A stretch of 64,000 nucleotides of DNA from Fusobacterium necrogenes (GCF_900450765.1 NZ_UGGU01000003.1:1626854-1690853); one strand, 5' to 3'. Positions 17,521 through 29,407 are shown, counted from the stretch's first letter. The notes: generated by a model not told the origin, from the letters alone. Numbers and translations are program-made.

Positions 17521-18501
17521 TCATTTTAACTCTATATTTATCTTAGAATTTTTATAAATTTTCATATCTTTATCAACTATCAATACACCTAAATTATTTT
17601 TATCAGAATAATCTAATATTTCATCAATAGGCATAGTGAAAAAAGCTGTAGAATACATATCTGAGAAAAAAGCATTGTCTGATATTACTACTATCATTTT
17701 TTTATCTTCTACAGGAAAACCAGTCGTTTTATCAATTATGTGATGATATCTTTTTCCATTTATCTCTATATAAGTTTGATAATCTCCTGAAACTCCCATT
17801 CCTTGATTATTTAATTCTACTATCCCTAAAATTTCTCTATTATTTTCAGGATTTTCTACTCCTATTTTCCAAGGTTTACCATCCGGTTTTAAATTTATTG
17901 TTTCTATACTTGAAATTGAAGATATAAAAGCACTCTCTACACCCATCTCCCTCATTATCTTTTTAGCTCTTTCAACAGCATATCCCTTTAAAAAAGATCC
18001 AGTATCTATCTCCACATTATCTTTAGAAAACAATAGTTTATTTCCTTCTAAAACGAGATTATCAAAACCTATATTTTTTTGAGCTTTCTTTATCTCTTCT
18101 TCTGTTGGTAATCTCCTCTCATCTTTACTACCAAAATCCCATAATTCAAGTAATGGTCCTATCGTAACATCATATTTTCCATGTGATAATTCGTAAATTT
18201 TTTTTAAATTTTGAAATAGGTATATTCCTTCTTCATCCAATTCTATCTCTTTTCTCTTCCCAGAATTTAAATTATCTATAATACTTCCTCTTATTTTACT
18301 ATTAAACTTGTTATCTATTCTTTCTATTTCTTTAAAAGCAGCTTCAATAGCTTTATTTGCCAATTTTTCATCCTCATCATACACAGATATACTTATATAA
18401 GTTCCAAATAAAAATTTACTATTCTCTATTTTTAGTATATCTTTACTGCATGACAAAATAAAAATTGGCAATATAAAAATTGCCAATATTTTTTTTATCA
18501 T
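17521..18501 (-). CDS. apbE: FAD:protein FMN transferase, ApbE-type lipoprotein
   Basis: Attaches FMN covalently to Thr/Ser of target flavoproteins such as RnfG/NqrC, outside the membrane. The signal peptide ends in FILSCSK, a lipobox, so it is lipid-anchored. Family landmarks are FGTYISISVYDEDE, FNSKIRGSIIDNLN, GPLLELWDFG, the nucleotide loop IDTGSFLKGYAVERAK, GVSGDYQTYIEINGKRYHHIID and the metal site near SDMYSTAFFTM. The ATG at 18501 is chosen because GGTGAG lies seven bases before it; the gene overlaps the end of rpoZ. It closes the yicC-remA-gmk-rpoZ unit. No target flavoprotein is nearby. Confidence 0.9.
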   Translation of the reverse strand: MIKKILAIFILPIFILSCSKDILKIENSKFLFGTYISISVYDEDEKLANKAIEAAFKEIERIDNKFNSKIRGSIIDNLNSGKRKEIELDEEGIYLFQNLKKIYELSHGKYDVTIGPLLELWDFGSKDERRLPTEEEIKKAQKNIGFDNLVLEGNKLLFSKDNVEIDTGSFLKGYAVERAKKIMREMGVESAFISSISSIETINLKPDGKPWKIGVENPENNREILGIVELNNQGMGVSGDYQTYIEINGKRYHHIIDKTTGFPVEDKKMIVVISDNAFFSDMYSTAFFTMPIDEILDYSDKNNLGVLIVDKDMKIYKNSKINIELK

Positions 18502-18505
18502 AGAT

Positions 18506-18721
18506 TTACTCACCAACTTTATCCTCTACTATTTCATATCCTATCTTACCAGCTAATATCTCTCTAAATGCCTTTTTTACATCAGTATCTTTTTTACTAC
18601 ACTTTGTTAAAAGAGAATCTCCTTTACCTATTTGTCTAGCTCTTTGTCCACTTACGATAGTCAATATATATTTATTTGGTATTTTTTCTAATAATTCATC
18701 ATATATTATCTCTTTTTTCAT
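18506..18721 (-). CDS. rpoZ: RNA polymerase omega subunit
   Basis: A 71-residue omega subunit that helps RpoC fold and join the core enzyme. The conserved stretch IVSGQRARQIGKG and KAFREILAGKI are clear. It follows gmk by 14 bases, the usual gmk-rpoZ pairing, and its stop overlaps the ribosome binding region of apbE, so coupling of translation is likely. Confidence 0.93.
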   Translation of the reverse strand: MKKEIIYDELLEKIPNKYILTIVSGQRARQIGKGDSLLTKCSKKDTDVKKAFREILAGKIGYEIVEDKVGE

Positions 18722-18735
18722 ACTAATATCTCCTA

Positions 18736-19302
18736 TTAATTATATTTTTCCTCTATAATTCTTCTAAGTGCTGCACAAGATTCTTCAACAGTATTATTTA
18801 TAATTGTTATTTCATATTCTTTTTCATATTCTAATTCTTTTATAGAATTTTTAAGTCTTAATTGAATAGTTTCTTCACTATCAGTCTTCCTGCCTCTTAG
18901 TCTATTTTCTAAATCTTCCATGGTCGGAGTTTTGAAGAAAATTAAATGTGCATCTGGATATTTAGCTTTTACTTGAAGCCCTCCTTGAACATCTATTTCT
19001 AATATTACATCTTCTCCAGATAAAATTCTACTCTCTACTTCTGATTTTAAAGTTCCATAATAGTTACCATGAACAGTTGCATATTCTAAAAATTCTCCAT
19101 TTTTTTCTTTAGCTAAAAATTCATCTTTAGTCAAAAAATAATAGTCTCTACCATTCATCTCCCCTTCTCTAGGAGCTCTTGTCGTCGCTGAAGTAGCTAA
19201 ATTTATCCCAAGCATTTTACGTACCATCCTACAAATAGTAGACTTTCCTGCACCACTAGGCCCCGATACTATATATAGATGTCCTTTTATTCCTCTACTC
19301 AT
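18736..19302 (-). CDS. gmk: Guanylate kinase
   Basis: Phosphorylates GMP to GDP in the cytoplasm. The 188-residue protein has P-loop SGPSGAGKST near residue 13, GMP-binding ATTRAPREGEMNGRDYYF, EYATVHGNYYGT and DVILEIDVQGG, then RLRGRKTDSEETIQLRL in the lid. Length is normal. AAGGAG lies six bases before the ATG, which overlaps the end of remA by eight bases. Confidence 0.97.
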   Translation of the reverse strand: MSRGIKGHLYIVSGPSGAGKSTICRMVRKMLGINLATSATTRAPREGEMNGRDYYFLTKDEFLAKEKNGEFLEYATVHGNYYGTLKSEVESRILSGEDVILEIDVQGGLQVKAKYPDAHLIFFKTPTMEDLENRLRGRKTDSEETIQLRLKNSIKELEYEKEYEITIINNTVEESCAALRRIIEEKYN

Positions 19303-19543
19303 CTTTTTCTCCTTTCTCTATCCTAAGTGATATTGTCTCCGGATTTATTGCTGACATTATAACATGGTTTGAATCAGTTATTATAAGAGTCTTTGTCTTT
19401 TTCCCTAAAGTAGCATCAATAAGTCTATTTTCAATTTTTGCTTCATCTCTAAGACGTTTGCTAGGAGCAGAATCAGGAGTTATTACTGCTATAATTCTAC
19501 TTTGTATAACTATATTACCAAATCCTATATTTATTGGTTTCAT
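19295..19543 (-). CDS. RemA/DUF370 family DNA-binding regulator
   Basis: An 82-residue protein of the RemA family, known in Bacillus subtilis as a DNA-binding activator of biofilm matrix genes. The conserved opening MKPINIGFGNIVIQSRIIAVITPDSAPSKR and LIDATLGKKTKTLIITDSNHVI are typical. It lies between yicC and gmk, the arrangement shared with Firmicutes. What it controls in a non-sporulating diderm is unknown. Confidence 0.88.
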   Translation of the reverse strand: MKPINIGFGNIVIQSRIIAVITPDSAPSKRLRDEAKIENRLIDATLGKKTKTLIITDSNHVIMSAINPETISLRIEKGEKDE

Positions 19544-19552
19544 CTCTTCCTC

Positions 19553-20431
19553 CTATTCTATATTCATAGATTGTTCTCTTATTTTTTCTAACTCATTTTT
19601 ACTTTCTACTATAAGTTTTGAAATTTCATAAAGATTTGATTTTACTCCTGTTGTATTTAATTCTCTATATATCTCTTGTAATATAAAGTCAATCTTTTTC
19701 CCTACTGGAATCCCTTTAATAGAAATCTCCTTTTTCAATTGTTCTAAATGACTATCTAATCTAGAAAGCTCTTCAGATATATCTGATTTATCTGTAAAAA
19801 GTAATATCTCCTTTAATATGTCTTCTTCCTTAAATTCAATACTTGTTTTTACTTTATCTAATCTTTCTAACAATTTATTCTTATAAGTTTCTACAACTAT
19901 GTCTTTATATTTTTTTATCTCTTCTATGTTAACTTCTAATACTTCTAATCTCTCTAAAAGATAAAACTTTAGTCTTTCACCTTCTTCTTCCCTCGTTTGA
20001 ATAAAAGGAATCAATAGCTCTTCTATTTTTTTTAATATAAAATTTGTATATTCATTTTCATTAATTTCAAAATCATTTTTCTTTATTACATCTAAATTTC
20101 TAACTAAAATATCCATTTTGTTACTAAATTTTTCATTAAAATCCTTTTCCATCTCAAGTAATACGCTCATATATTGCTTACTTTGCTCTTTGTCATAATC
20201 AAAAAGTTTCCCCAAATCTCTCAAATCACTAAACTCAATTTTCAAATCTAGTGAACCTCTACTTATTTTTGAAGCTATCTCCGTTCTTATTGCTCCTTCT
20301 AAGAAATTAAGACTATATGGAAGTTTTATTCTTAAATTTAAATTTTTGTTGTTCACACTTTTTAGTTCCATATTCAAAGCAAATTTTTCATCTTGATAAG
20401 CTAGCTTTGAATAACCTGTCATACTTCTCAT
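19553..20431 (-). CDS. yicC: YicC family endoribonuclease
   Basis: A 292-residue protein of the YicC (DUF1732) family, implicated as an endoribonuclease in E. coli. The start MRSMTGYSK and the C-terminal EIYRELNTTGVKSNLYEISKL are the family hallmarks. The ATG at 20431 has GGAGG five bases upstream; an in-frame ATG four codons earlier contains that box and is rejected. The middle is coiled-coil-rich. It begins a unit with remA, gmk, rpoZ and apbE, downstream of the rpoC terminator. Confidence 0.9.
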   Translation of the reverse strand: MRSMTGYSKLAYQDEKFALNMELKSVNNKNLNLRIKLPYSLNFLEGAIRTEIASKISRGSLDLKIEFSDLRDLGKLFDYDKEQSKQYMSVLLEMEKDFNEKFSNKMDILVRNLDVIKKNDFEINENEYTNFILKKIEELLIPFIQTREEEGERLKFYLLERLEVLEVNIEEIKKYKDIVVETYKNKLLERLDKVKTSIEFKEEDILKEILLFTDKSDISEELSRLDSHLEQLKKEISIKGIPVGKKIDFILQEIYRELNTTGVKSNLYEISKLIVESKNELEKIREQSMNIE

Positions 20432-20460
20432 TACAACCTCCATAAAGATAAAATATATAT

Positions 20461-20489
20461 AGTAATAGGCGACAATGTCGCCTATTACT
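20461..20489 (-). terminator. Terminator after rpoC
   Basis: Perfect 13-bp inverted repeat (20461-20473 with 20477-20489), which can be extended by TATATA/TATATA outside. The minus-strand tail is T-rich but broken by As. It separates the rpoBC unit from yicC. Confidence 0.75.
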
Positions 20490-20499
20490 ATATATAATA

Positions 20500-23400
20500 T
20501 TACTCTTGTTCCATTAATTCTTCCTCTTTGACTTTTGCTTTTATCTTTTTATAAGCACTAAATCCAGTTCCAGCTGGTATTTTCTTACCGATAATTACGT
20601 TTTCTTTTAATCCTTCTAAGAAGTCAACTTTTCCCTCAATAGCAGCATTAGAAAGAACTTTTGTAGTCTCTTGGAACGAAGCTGCTGATATGAAACTTCC
20701 TGTATTAACAGCTGCTTTAGTAATACCTTGAATAATTGGTTCATATTTAATTATAGCTTTTCCTTCAGCTTGAAGTTTTTCGTTTTCTAACTCTACTACT
20801 CTCTTTTCTACAACTTCATCCTCTAAGAATAAAGATGCTCCTGAGTCAACTATTCTTACTTTTTTAAACATTTGTTTAACGATAATCTCAATATGTTTAT
20901 CATTTACAGTAACTCCTTGGTCTCTATACACTTGTTGTACAGATTCTAGGATAAACTGTTCAGCTGCTACAAGTCCTTTAATATTTAGAATATCAAATGG
21001 AGAAATAGCTCCTTCTGTTATCTTATCTCCAGCTTTTACAAGCATTCCGTCAGTAACAACTAGACGCTCTCCAACTGGTACTAAATACTCTTTATAATCA
21101 CTTGAATCAGAAACTGATTTAACTAAGATTACTCTCATACCTTTCTTCTTCTTACCAGTTACTTCTACCTTACCTTCTATTTCAGTAAGCATTGCTTTTC
21201 CTTTAGGATTTCTAGCTTCAAATAACTCTTGAACTCTTGGAAGACCCCCAGTAATGTCTTTTGTTCCTGCTCCTTCTTTAATAATTTTAGCAATAATTTG
21301 TCCTTTTTTAATCTCTTCCCCTTCTCTTACCATTAAATAAGCTCCGAATGGGATAGTATAGCTTCCTTTTGTGTTTCCTTCAGCATCAAATACTACAACT
21401 CTTGGATTGATGTCTCCAGATTCCACAGGTTTAATTGCCATAAATTCTGTAACATCATATTTTTCGTCATAGTTTTCTTTTACATAAAGTTCTCTATACT
21501 CAATTCTTCCATCTTGGTCAGCAATAATAGGGATATGGAATGGGTCAAATGTAACTAATGTCTCTCCAATCTCCACATGTTGTCCCTCTTTTACTTTTAA
21601 GATAGAACCTGATGGAATTTCATAATCATAGTTTCCTATAATTAACTTAGCTGATTGGCTAACTACTATTTCATCTCCATTTTCCTCATTTATTAGTATT
21701 TTTACATCTCTATAAGCTACTTTTCCTGAATTTTCAGCTCTAACTCCTGTTACTACAGCTGCTGCTGTTGCAACTCCTCCAGTATGGAATGTTCTCATTG
21801 TAAGCTGAGTTCCTGGTTCCCCGATTGATTGAGCTGCAATAACTCCAACTGCTTCTCCAAGTAATATCTCTTTATGATTAGATAAATCCATTCCATAACA
21901 TTTTCTACATACTCCTTTTTCAAGAGCACATGTTAATGGAGATCTTATCTTAACTTTTCTTACTCCTAATTCATCTATCTTCTTAATTAATTCTTTTTCA
22001 ATTAAAGTATTTCTTGGAGCTATTACTTCTCCTTTAAATACTAAATCTTCTGCAAGAACTCTTCCATTTATTCTTTCTTTTAATTCTTCAATTACCTTAC
22101 CTTCAGAGATTAGCTCTCCTACTTCAATTCCTTGATAAGTTCCACAATCTTCTGCATTAACTATAACTTCGTGTGAAATATCAACAAGTCTCCTTGTCAA
22201 ATATCCTGAGTCAGCAGTTCTTAAAGCAGTATCAGCCAATCCTTTTCTCGCTCCATGTGATGACATAAAGAATTCTAATACTGTTAGTCCTTCACGGAAG
22301 TTAGCTTTAATAGGTACCTCAATGATTCTCCCTTGTGTATCGGCCATGTTCCCTCTCATTGCCGCTAACTGTCTCATCTGAGAAATATTACCTCTGGCTC
22401 CTGAATTCGCCATCATATAAACTGGATTAAATTGATCTAGTCCATCCATCATTGCCTTTGTAACAGCATCTGTTGCTTCAGACCATACAGTAATTGTTTT
22501 TCTATATCTTTCTTCATTTATAATTTTTCCTGCTTTATAATCAGCTTCGATTTGAGCTACTTGCTCATCTGCTTTTGCTAGGATCTCTTTTTTAGCTTCT
22601 GGAATTTCAAGGTCTTCTATACCTACTGATACCCCAGCCATAGCTCCATAATGGTATCCGAAATCCTTAATCTTATTGATTAATTCAGCTGTTTCAGTAA
22701 ATCCATGCTCATCATATAATTTAGCAATTAACTTCTTAAGTTGAGATTTACCAAAAGTTTGATTGTATTGCTTGTCTACTTCAGGTAATAACTCATTAAA
22801 CATAAGTCTTCCAGGAGTAGTTTCTACCATTTCACCATTTATTCTAACTTTAATTATAGCATGAGTATCTAATACTCCATTATGATAAGCTGTCAAAGCT
22901 TGATCTATATTAGAAAATGCCTTCCCTTCTCCTTTAGATCCTGCTCTTTCCTTAGTCATATAGAAACACCCCATGACCATGTCTTGAGATGGAACTGCTA
23001 TTGGCTCTCCGTTTGATGGAGATATTATGTTATTTGGTGCTAACATTAATAGCTTTGCTTCCATTATGGCTTCTGGAGATAACATTAAGTGAACTGCCAT
23101 TTGATCTCCGTCGAAGTCAGCATTGAATGCAGAACATACTAATGGGTGAAGTCTAATTGCTTTTCCTTCTATTAATACTGGTTCAAATGCTTGAATAGAT
23201 AGTCTGTGTAGAGTTGGAGCTCTGTTAAGTAGTACTGGGTGGTCTTGAATTACATCCTCAATTACATCCCATACTTTATCATCTGCTTCTTCAACTAATT
23301 TTTTAGCTGTTTTTATGTTAGAAGCTAACTCTCTTTTTACTAATTCTCTCATAATGAAAGGTTTATATAACTCAAGAGCCATTTTCTTAGGAATTCCACA

Positions 23401-24462
23401 TTGATTCATTTTTAATGATGGTCCTACAACGATAACTGATCTTGCTGAGTAGTCAACTCTTTTCCCAAGTAGGTTTTGTCTAAATCTTCCTTGTTTTCCT
23501 TTTAACATATCAGAAAGAGATTTTAACTCTCTATTGTTTTGAGCAACTACTGGTTTTCCTCTTCTTCCATTATCTATTAAAGCATCTACTGCTTCTTGAA
23601 GCATTCTTTTTTCGTTTTTAACAACTATTTCAGGTGCTTTTATTTCTAATAGTTTTTTAAGTCTATTATTTCTGTTAATAACTCTTCTATATAAATCATT
23701 TAAGTCAGAAGTTGCAAATCTTCCTCCATCTAATTGTACCATTGGTCTTAAATCAGCTGGTATTACTGGAACATTTTTAAGTATCATCCACTCAGGTTTG
23801 TTGTTAGAAGCTATAAAATCTCTTACTATTTTTAATCTCTTAACAACTTTCTTTCTCTTTTGAGATGAACTTACATCATCTAACTCTTTTTCTAACTCTA
23901 TTCTTAATTCTTCAAGATTAATTTTCTCAAGAAGCTTTAAAATAGCTTCAGCTCCCATTAAAGCTTCAAATCTATTTCCATATAATTGCTTATATAGTTT
24001 ATATTCTTTTTCAGTTAAGATTTTCCCTTCTTTTAAATTACTTTCTCCAGTTTCAGTAACTACATATCTAGCAAAATATAATACTGATTCTAATTCTTTT
24101 GGAGATAGTCCTATTATAAGTGACATTTTATTTGGTGTCCCTTTAGAATACCAAATATGAGAAACTGGTGCAGCTAGAGAAATATGTCCCATTCTCTCTC
24201 TTCTTACCTTAGATCTAGTTACTTCTACCCCACATTTTTCACAAACTAGACCTTTATATCTCATTCTCTTATACTTTCCACATGCACATTCCCAATCTTT
24301 AGTTGGTCCGAATATTTTTTCACAGAAAAGCCCATCACTTTCTGGATTTAAAGTTCTGTAGTTTATTGTTTCAGGTTTTGTAACCTCTCCATGAGACCAT
24401 TCTTCTATTTTCTCAGGAGATGCTAATCTAATTCTTATTTTCTCAAAACTTCTAATTCCCAT
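20500..24462 (-). CDS. rpoC: RNA polymerase beta' subunit
   Basis: The 1320-residue catalytic large subunit. The N-terminal zinc finger [20 protein letters not shown], the active-site [12 protein letters not shown] near residue 450, bridge-helix and trigger-loop sequence [20 protein letters not shown] and the second zinc cluster [13 protein letters not shown] are present. ATG at 24462 is preferred because MGIRSFEKI is the family start; a TTG three codons earlier is too close to GGAGG. It follows rpoB by 108 bases. Length is close to that of firmicute proteins and lacks the large insertions of proteobacteria. Confidence 0.98.
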   Translation of the reverse strand: MGIRSFEKIRIRLASPEKIEEWSHGEVTKPETINYRTLNPESDGLFCEKIFGPTKDWECACGKYKRMRYKGLVCEKCGVEVTRSKVRRERMGHISLAAPVSHIWYSKGTPNKMSLIIGLSPKELESVLYFARYVVTETGESNLKEGKILTEKEYKLYKQLYGNRFEALMGAEAILKLLEKINLEELRIELEKELDDVSSSQKRKKVVKRLKIVRDFIASNNKPEWMILKNVPVIPADLRPMVQLDGGRFATSDLNDLYRRVINRNNRLKKLLEIKAPEIVVKNEKRMLQEAVDALIDNGRRGKPVVAQNNRELKSLSDMLKGKQGRFRQNLLGKRVDYSARSVIVVGPSLKMNQCGIPKKMALELYKPFIMRELVKRELASNIKTAKKLVEEADDKVWDVIEDVIQDHPVLLNRAPTLHRLSIQAFEPVLIEGKAIRLHPLVCSAFNADFDGDQMAVHLMLSPEAIMEAKLLMLAPNNIISPSNGEPIAVPSQDMVMGCFYMTKERAGSKGEGKAFSNIDQALTAYHNGVLDTHAIIKVRINGEMVETTPGRLMFNELLPEVDKQYNQTFGKSQLKKLIAKLYDEHGFTETAELINKIKDFGYHYGAMAGVSVGIEDLEIPEAKKEILAKADEQVAQIEADYKAGKIINEERYRKTITVWSEATDAVTKAMMDGLDQFNPVYMMANSGARGNISQMRQLAAMRGNMADTQGRIIEVPIKANFREGLTVLEFFMSSHGARKGLADTALRTADSGYLTRRLVDISHEVIVNAEDCGTYQGIEVGELISEGKVIEELKERINGRVLAEDLVFKGEVIAPRNTLIEKELIKKIDELGVRKVKIRSPLTCALEKGVCRKCYGMDLSNHKEILLGEAVGVIAAQSIGEPGTQLTMRTFHTGGVATAAAVVTGVRAENSGKVAYRDVKILINEENGDEIVVSQSAKLIIGNYDYEIPSGSILKVKEGQHVEIGETLVTFDPFHIPIIADQDGRIEYRELYVKENYDEKYDVTEFMAIKPVESGDINPRVVVFDAEGNTKGSYTIPFGAYLMVREGEEIKKGQIIAKIIKEGAGTKDITGGLPRVQELFEARNPKGKAMLTEIEGKVEVTGKKKKGMRVILVKSVSDSSDYKEYLVPVGERLVVTDGMLVKAGDKITEGAISPFDILNIKGLVAAEQFILESVQQVYRDQGVTVNDKHIEIIVKQMFKKVRIVDSGASLFLEDEVVEKRVVELENEKLQAEGKAIIKYEPIIQGITKAAVNTGSFISAASFQETTKVLSNAAIEGKVDFLEGLKENVIIGKKIPAGTGFSAYKKIKAKVKEEELMEQE

Positions 24463-24570
24463 TAAATACAAAGCCTCCTTATTGAGATAAAGCTATAAAC
24501 GATTAGAAATAAGCTGGAGAGTTTCCCTCCTTAACTTATTTTCTAATTTTAAAATATCAATTATTTTTTA

Positions 24571-27500
24571 TTAATCTTTAAAGTCATCTAAAGGAGAGTA
24601 CTCTGTTAATACCTCTTCTTTATTTAACTCTTCATCTACATTTATTATATTATCTTCACTATCAAATAGTTCTACATCTAGTGCTAATGCTTGGAACTCT
24701 TTTAATAGTACTTTAAATGACTCAGGTAAGTCAGCCTCTGGCATCTCTTCACCTTTAATAATAGCTTCATAAGTCTTAGTTCTTCCAGTAACGTCATCTG
24801 ATTTTACCGTTAACATCTCTTGAAGTATATTAGATGCCCCGTATGCCTCTAGCGCCCAAACTTCCATTTCTCCAAGTCTTTGTCCTCCGAATTGAGCCTT
24901 TCCTCCTAGTGGTTGTTGAGTTACTAATGAGTATGGTCCGATTGCTCTTGCATGCATCTTATCTTCAACTAGGTGGTGAAGTTTTAACATATACATTCTT
25001 CCTACTGTTACAGGGTTATCAAATTTATCTCCTGTTCTTCCATCGTATAAGTCAACTTTTCCACTTCTAGGGAATCCCAATTTTTCTAAGTAATCCTTAA
25101 CTTGTTCTTCAGATGCTCCGTCAAATACTGGAGTTGCTATGTGTGTTCCACCATTATAATTCCCCATAGCCATTCCTAAGTGAACCTCTAGTACTTGCCC
25201 TATGTTCATACGTGAAGGTACCCCTAGAGGATTAAGTACAACGTCTAAATGTGTTCCATCGGCTAAGAAAGGCATATCTTCTGCTGGTAGTACTCTTGAT
25301 ACAACCCCTTTATTTCCATGACGTCCTGACATTTTATCTCCAACAGTGATTTTTCTTTTTTCTGCAACTAATATTTTTATAGCTTTATTTACACCAGCTT
25401 TTAATTCATCGCCATTTTCTCTTGATAATTCAAGAATTTCTACTACTGTTCCTTTTGAACCATGAGGCATTCTTAGAGATGTATCTCTTACATCCCTTGC
25501 TTTTTCTCCAAAGATTGCTCTTAAAAGTTTTTCTTCTGCAGGTGGTTCAGTTTCTCCTTTAGGAGCAGTTTTTCCTACTAGGATATCTCCTGGTCCTACT
25601 TCAGAACCAATAGTTATAATACCATTAGCATCCAATTTTCTTAATGCTTCTTCAGAAATATTAGGAATCTCTCTTGTGATCTCTTCATCTCCTAATTTTG
25701 TATTTCTAGCTTCTATTTCATATTCTTCAATATGAATTGATGTAAATACGTCATCTTTTCTTAACCTGTCAGAAATTAGAATCGCATCCTCGTAATTATA
25801 TCCTTCCCAAGGCATAAATGCCATAAGTATATTTCTTCCTAATGCTAAATCTCCACCTTTTGTTGCCGGTCCATCAGCTAAAATACTTCCTATCTTCACC
25901 TCATCACCTAATGAAACTAGCGGACTTTGATGTAAACACATTGAAGCATTTGATCTTTCATAATTTAACAATCTATACTTATGTTCTTTTCCATTTTCAT
26001 CCTCTACAACAACCTTACTAGCATCTACATATACAACTTTTCCATCCACTTTAGATAGTACTAAAGCTCCTGAATCTACAGCAACTTTTCTTTCAAGCCC
26101 TGTTCCAATATAAGGTGCTTCAGTTCTTAATAATGGTACAGCTTGTCTTTGCATATTTGATCCCATGAGTGCTCTGTTAGCATCGTCATGCTCAAGAAAT
26201 GGAATTAATCCTGCTGATACAGACACCACTTGTTTAGGGGAAATATCTAAATAATCAACTTTCTCTCCAGTTATATTTACTATTTCATGTCCAAATCTAC
26301 AAACAACCTCTCCTAAAAGTTCGTTATTTTCTCCAATTTTAGTATCCGCTTGAGCAATGAATAATCCCTCTTCTTCATCTGCTGCTAAATACTCTATTCT
26401 ATCAAAATCAGCTTTTCCATCTACTACTTTTATATATGGAGTTTCAATAAATCCGTATTTATTAATTTTAGCATAGATAGCTAAAGATCCAATAAGACCG
26501 ATATTTGGTCCTTCTGGTGTTTCTATAGGACAGATTCTTCCGTAGTGAGAATCATGTACGTCTCTAACTTCGAAACCTGCTCTTTCTCTTGAAAGTCCTC
26601 CTGGTCCTAATGCTGATATTCTTCTCTTATGAGTTAGCTCAGACAATGGATTTGATTGATCCATGAACTGAGATAATTGTCCTGAACCAAAAAAATCTAA
26701 TATTAATGCATTCAATGGTCTAGTATTTAAAAGTGATTGTGGAGTTAATGTTTCTGAATCTTGAATAGTCATTTTTTCTCTTACCATTTTACCCATTTTA
26801 GAAAGTCCAGCTTTAATTTGCATTAAAAGTAACTCTCCAACTCCTCTTACCCTTCTATTAGATAAATTATCTATATCATCAGTATGTCCATTTCCATTGT
26901 TTAAATTAATTACATACTTCATAGTTGCAATGATATCCTCTTTAGTTAAAAGTATCTCATCATCTGCTACATTTAACTTAAGTCTCTTATTCATCTTATA
27001 TCTTCCAACTGGCTCAAGATCATATCTTTGAGGATTGAAAAACATTTGTCTAATAAGTGATTTTGCTGAGTCTATTGTAACTAAATCTCCAGGTCTTAAT
27101 TTTTTGAATACCTCAGTTACAGCATCCTCCTTAGTTAATGTAGTATCATTTAAAACAGTATTAGCTAATAGCTTATCTTCTGGTTTTACTTCCCAATAAA
27201 CAACTTTTTCTATTTTTGTATCTATTAAGTTCTCTATCAGTGTTTCATCAATAACCGCATCTACTTCAGCTATTATCTCTCCAGTTTCTTCATCATATAT
27301 ATCTTCTTTTATAAAACTTCCTTCAAACTTTGTTCTAAGAACACTTACTAACTCTTCTCTATTTTTATATTTTTGGAATATAGGAGTTAATTCTAATTCC
27401 TTAGTTTCTAAAAAGTAATCTTTTATCTCTGTATTATTCTCGAAAAAATCAATAGCCTTTAAGAATACAGTTGCTAATACTTTTTTCTTCCTGTCAATCT

Positions 27501-28071
27501 TAACACTTAGAAAATCATTCTTATCAGTTTCGAATTCAAGCCAAGTCCCCTTATATGGAATAATCTTTCCAGAAAATAAATCTTTTCCAGTCTGAATATT
27601 TATCTCCTTATTAAATGATACTCCTGGTGATCTATGTAACTGTGATACAACAACTCTTTCCGCTCCATTTATTATAAAAGTACCTCTTTCAGTCATTAAA
27701 GGTATCTCTCCAAAATACACCAATGATTCTTGAATCTCATTTCCGCTCTTCTTATTTATAAGTCTTAATCTAACTTTTAAAGAAGCAGAATAAGTCTTAC
27801 CTCTTTTTTTACACTCAAGTTCATCATTTAATGGTGGTTCAGCTTCATGTAATTCATAAGCTACATATTCTAACTTGATATCTCCATTAGAAGATTCAAC
27901 AGGGAAAATTTCTCTAAAAGCTGATTCTAACCCCTTGTCTTTTCTATTATTTGGAGCTTCTTTAGCTTGTAGAAAATCTTCATAGGAATCCAATTGGAAC
28001 TCAAGAAAATGAGGCATAATTCCTCTCTCTTTTATCTTTCCAAAATTCAATCTTTCAACGAGTTTCCCCAT
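24571..28071 (-). CDS. rpoB: RNA polymerase beta subunit
   Basis: The 1166-residue catalytic subunit. Landmarks are the rifampicin-pocket stretch [18 protein letters not shown], with the wild-type drug-sensitive residues as far as can be read, [24 protein letters not shown], the active-site loop [24 protein letters not shown] and [20 protein letters not shown] at the C terminus. It lies 207 bases downstream of rplL, behind an attenuator, as in other bacteria where rpoBC is partly uncoupled from the ribosomal genes. Confidence 0.98.
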   Translation of the reverse strand: MGKLVERLNFGKIKERGIMPHFLEFQLDSYEDFLQAKEAPNNRKDKGLESAFREIFPVESSNGDIKLEYVAYELHEAEPPLNDELECKKRGKTYSASLKVRLRLINKKSGNEIQESLVYFGEIPLMTERGTFIINGAERVVVSQLHRSPGVSFNKEINIQTGKDLFSGKIIPYKGTWLEFETDKNDFLSVKIDRKKKVLATVFLKAIDFFENNTEIKDYFLETKELELTPIFQKYKNREELVSVLRTKFEGSFIKEDIYDEETGEIIAEVDAVIDETLIENLIDTKIEKVVYWEVKPEDKLLANTVLNDTTLTKEDAVTEVFKKLRPGDLVTIDSAKSLIRQMFFNPQRYDLEPVGRYKMNKRLKLNVADDEILLTKEDIIATMKYVINLNNGNGHTDDIDNLSNRRVRGVGELLLMQIKAGLSKMGKMVREKMTIQDSETLTPQSLLNTRPLNALILDFFGSGQLSQFMDQSNPLSELTHKRRISALGPGGLSRERAGFEVRDVHDSHYGRICPIETPEGPNIGLIGSLAIYAKINKYGFIETPYIKVVDGKADFDRIEYLAADEEEGLFIAQADTKIGENNELLGEVVCRFGHEIVNITGEKVDYLDISPKQVVSVSAGLIPFLEHDDANRALMGSNMQRQAVPLLRTEAPYIGTGLERKVAVDSGALVLSKVDGKVVYVDASKVVVEDENGKEHKYRLLNYERSNASMCLHQSPLVSLGDEVKIGSILADGPATKGGDLALGRNILMAFMPWEGYNYEDAILISDRLRKDDVFTSIHIEEYEIEARNTKLGDEEITREIPNISEEALRKLDANGIITIGSEVGPGDILVGKTAPKGETEPPAEEKLLRAIFGEKARDVRDTSLRMPHGSKGTVVEILELSRENGDELKAGVNKAIKILVAEKRKITVGDKMSGRHGNKGVVSRVLPAEDMPFLADGTHLDVVLNPLGVPSRMNIGQVLEVHLGMAMGNYNGGTHIATPVFDGASEEQVKDYLEKLGFPRSGKVDLYDGRTGDKFDNPVTVGRMYMLKLHHLVEDKMHARAIGPYSLVTQQPLGGKAQFGGQRLGEMEVWALEAYGASNILQEMLTVKSDDVTGRTKTYEAIIKGEEMPEADLPESFKVLLKEFQALALDVELFDSEDNIINVDEELNKEEVLTEYSPLDDFKD

Positions 28072-28202
28072 TAATTCACACCCCTTATCAATTTTAAAAT
28101 TTAATACCTAATCACTTGAAAATATCAGGCCACTCTATTTCCAAATGATTAATTATCACTTTCCAAAAATAAAAATTAGTATACTCTTAATAATTAGTAA
28201 AA

Positions 28203-28225
28203 AGGCACTCTATCCAAGAGTGCCT
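28203..28225 (-). terminator. Attenuator between rplL and rpoB
   Basis: Perfect 9-bp GC-rich stem (28203-28211 with 28217-28225), 5-base loop, and a TTTTT tail on the minus strand, 54 bases past the rplL stop. Since rpoB has no clear promoter of its own, this is probably a partial terminator that lowers rpoBC relative to L7/L12. Confidence 0.85.
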
Positions 28226-28278
28226 ATTTTTTTTAACTAAGTTAAGATTTATTGCTTACTCAACAGTTTAAGTTAAAA

Positions 28279-28647
28279 TTATTTAACTTCTACAGTTGCT
28301 CCAGCAGCTGTTAACTTCTCTTTTATAGCTTCAGCTTCTTCTTTAGCAACTCCTTCTTTTAATTTTCCACCGTTGTCTACTAATTCTTTAGCTTCTTTTA
28401 ATCCTAATCCAGTTATTCCTCTTACTTCTTTAATTACAGCTATTTTATTAGCTCCTGCAGAAGTTAAGATTACGTCAAATTCAGTTTTCTCCTCAGCTGC
28501 TGCTGCTTCTCCTCCTGCTACTGCTACTGCTACTGGAGCTGCTGCTGTTACACCAAAGTGCTCTTCTAAAGCAGTTACTAATTCTTTTAATTCTAAAACT
28601 GTCATAGCTTCTAAATCAGCTATAAATTGCTCTCTATTGAATGCCAT
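28279..28647 (-). CDS. rplL: Ribosomal protein L7/L12
   Basis: The 122-residue acidic stalk protein that recruits translation GTPases. The N-terminal dimerisation domain (1-35), the flexible Ala/Val/Glu-rich hinge ([20 protein letters not shown]) and the C-terminal domain with [23 protein letters not shown] are clear. AAGGAGG precedes the ATG. It is paired with rplJ 74 bases upstream. Confidence 0.98.
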   Translation of the reverse strand: MAFNREQFIADLEAMTVLELKELVTALEEHFGVTAAAPVAVAVAGGEAAAAEEKTEFDVILTSAGANKIAVIKEVRGITGLGLKEAKELVDNGGKLKEGVAKEEAEAIKEKLTAAGATVEVK

Positions 28648-28721
28648 TTATGTTTCCTCCTTAATTTTTCGAAAATATTTATCTTAAATTTTTTTATTTT
28701 TTATTTTAAATTTGATCAAAA

Positions 28722-29240
28722 TTATTCTGCTGCACTTTCAGCTTCTTTTTTATCAGCGATTGCCACAGTTGCGTAAGCAAGCTTTCTGATTGGTCCAAGC
28801 ATTGAGTTAAGTAACATAGAAAGTAATTGATCTCTTGAAGGTAATTTAGCTAGAGCTTCTACCTCAGTTGCCTCAACTCTTTTTCCTGTTAATAATCCAC
28901 CTTTAATTTTGAATACATCTTTTTTTGCTTTAGCCTTATCTTTTGCCAAATCAAAAACTAATTTTGCAGGAGCTACTGGATCTGCATATCCGAAAGCAAA
29001 TGCTGTAGTCCCTTCTAATAAATCATCAAAAGAATCTTCTACTCCAGCTTCTTTTAATGCTATTTTGAATAATCTGTTTTTTGCAACTAGATATTCAGCA
29101 CCTGCTTCTCTAACTTTTTTTCTTAATTCAGTTTCCTCGTTAACTGTGATTCCTTGATAGTCAACTAATACTACTGATTGAGCTTTTCTTATTTTTTCTG
29201 CTAGTTCAGCTACTTGTTCGATTTTTGCCTGAGTTGCCAT
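28722..29240 (-). CDS. rplJ: Ribosomal protein L10
   Basis: The 172-residue base of the ribosomal stalk, which binds 23S rRNA and L7/L12 dimers. SVVLVDYQGITVNEETELRKKVREAGAEY and KLVFDLAKDKAKAKK are recognisable; the C-terminal helix binds L12. The ATG at 29240 is preferred over a GTG four codons upstream that overlaps GGAGG. A conserved L10 leader lies just upstream, so L10 with L12 should repress its own operon. Confidence 0.97.
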   Translation of the reverse strand: MATQAKIEQVAELAEKIRKAQSVVLVDYQGITVNEETELRKKVREAGAEYLVAKNRLFKIALKEAGVEDSFDDLLEGTTAFAFGYADPVAPAKLVFDLAKDKAKAKKDVFKIKGGLLTGKRVEATEVEALAKLPSRDQLLSMLLNSMLGPIRKLAYATVAIADKKEAESAAE

Positions 29241-29259
29241 TCTTTGATTCACCTCCTCT

Positions 29260-29400
29260 TTTTTCTAAAAATTACCTCCGTGCCAAAGGTTAGGAACGGA
29301 GGTCGTAATCAAACTATGAGGCTAGCGAAACCTTATTCCAACCTCGGTAGGATAATTTAAGGTTCACAACCACCTACGGTCTTTGGTTTGGATCTATATT
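29260..29400 (-). ncRNA. Ribosomal protein L10 leader
   Basis: The 155-base gap between rplA and rplJ carries the L10-leader pattern on the minus strand: CCAAAGACCGUAGGUGG, then CCUACCGAGGUUGG, followed by a hairpin of ACCUCCGU with ACGGAGGU (29274-29310 region) and a U-rich tail. The L10(L12)4 complex binds the first part in other bacteria; the last hairpin looks like the attenuator. Confidence 0.88.
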
Positions 29401-29407
29401 AAATTAT

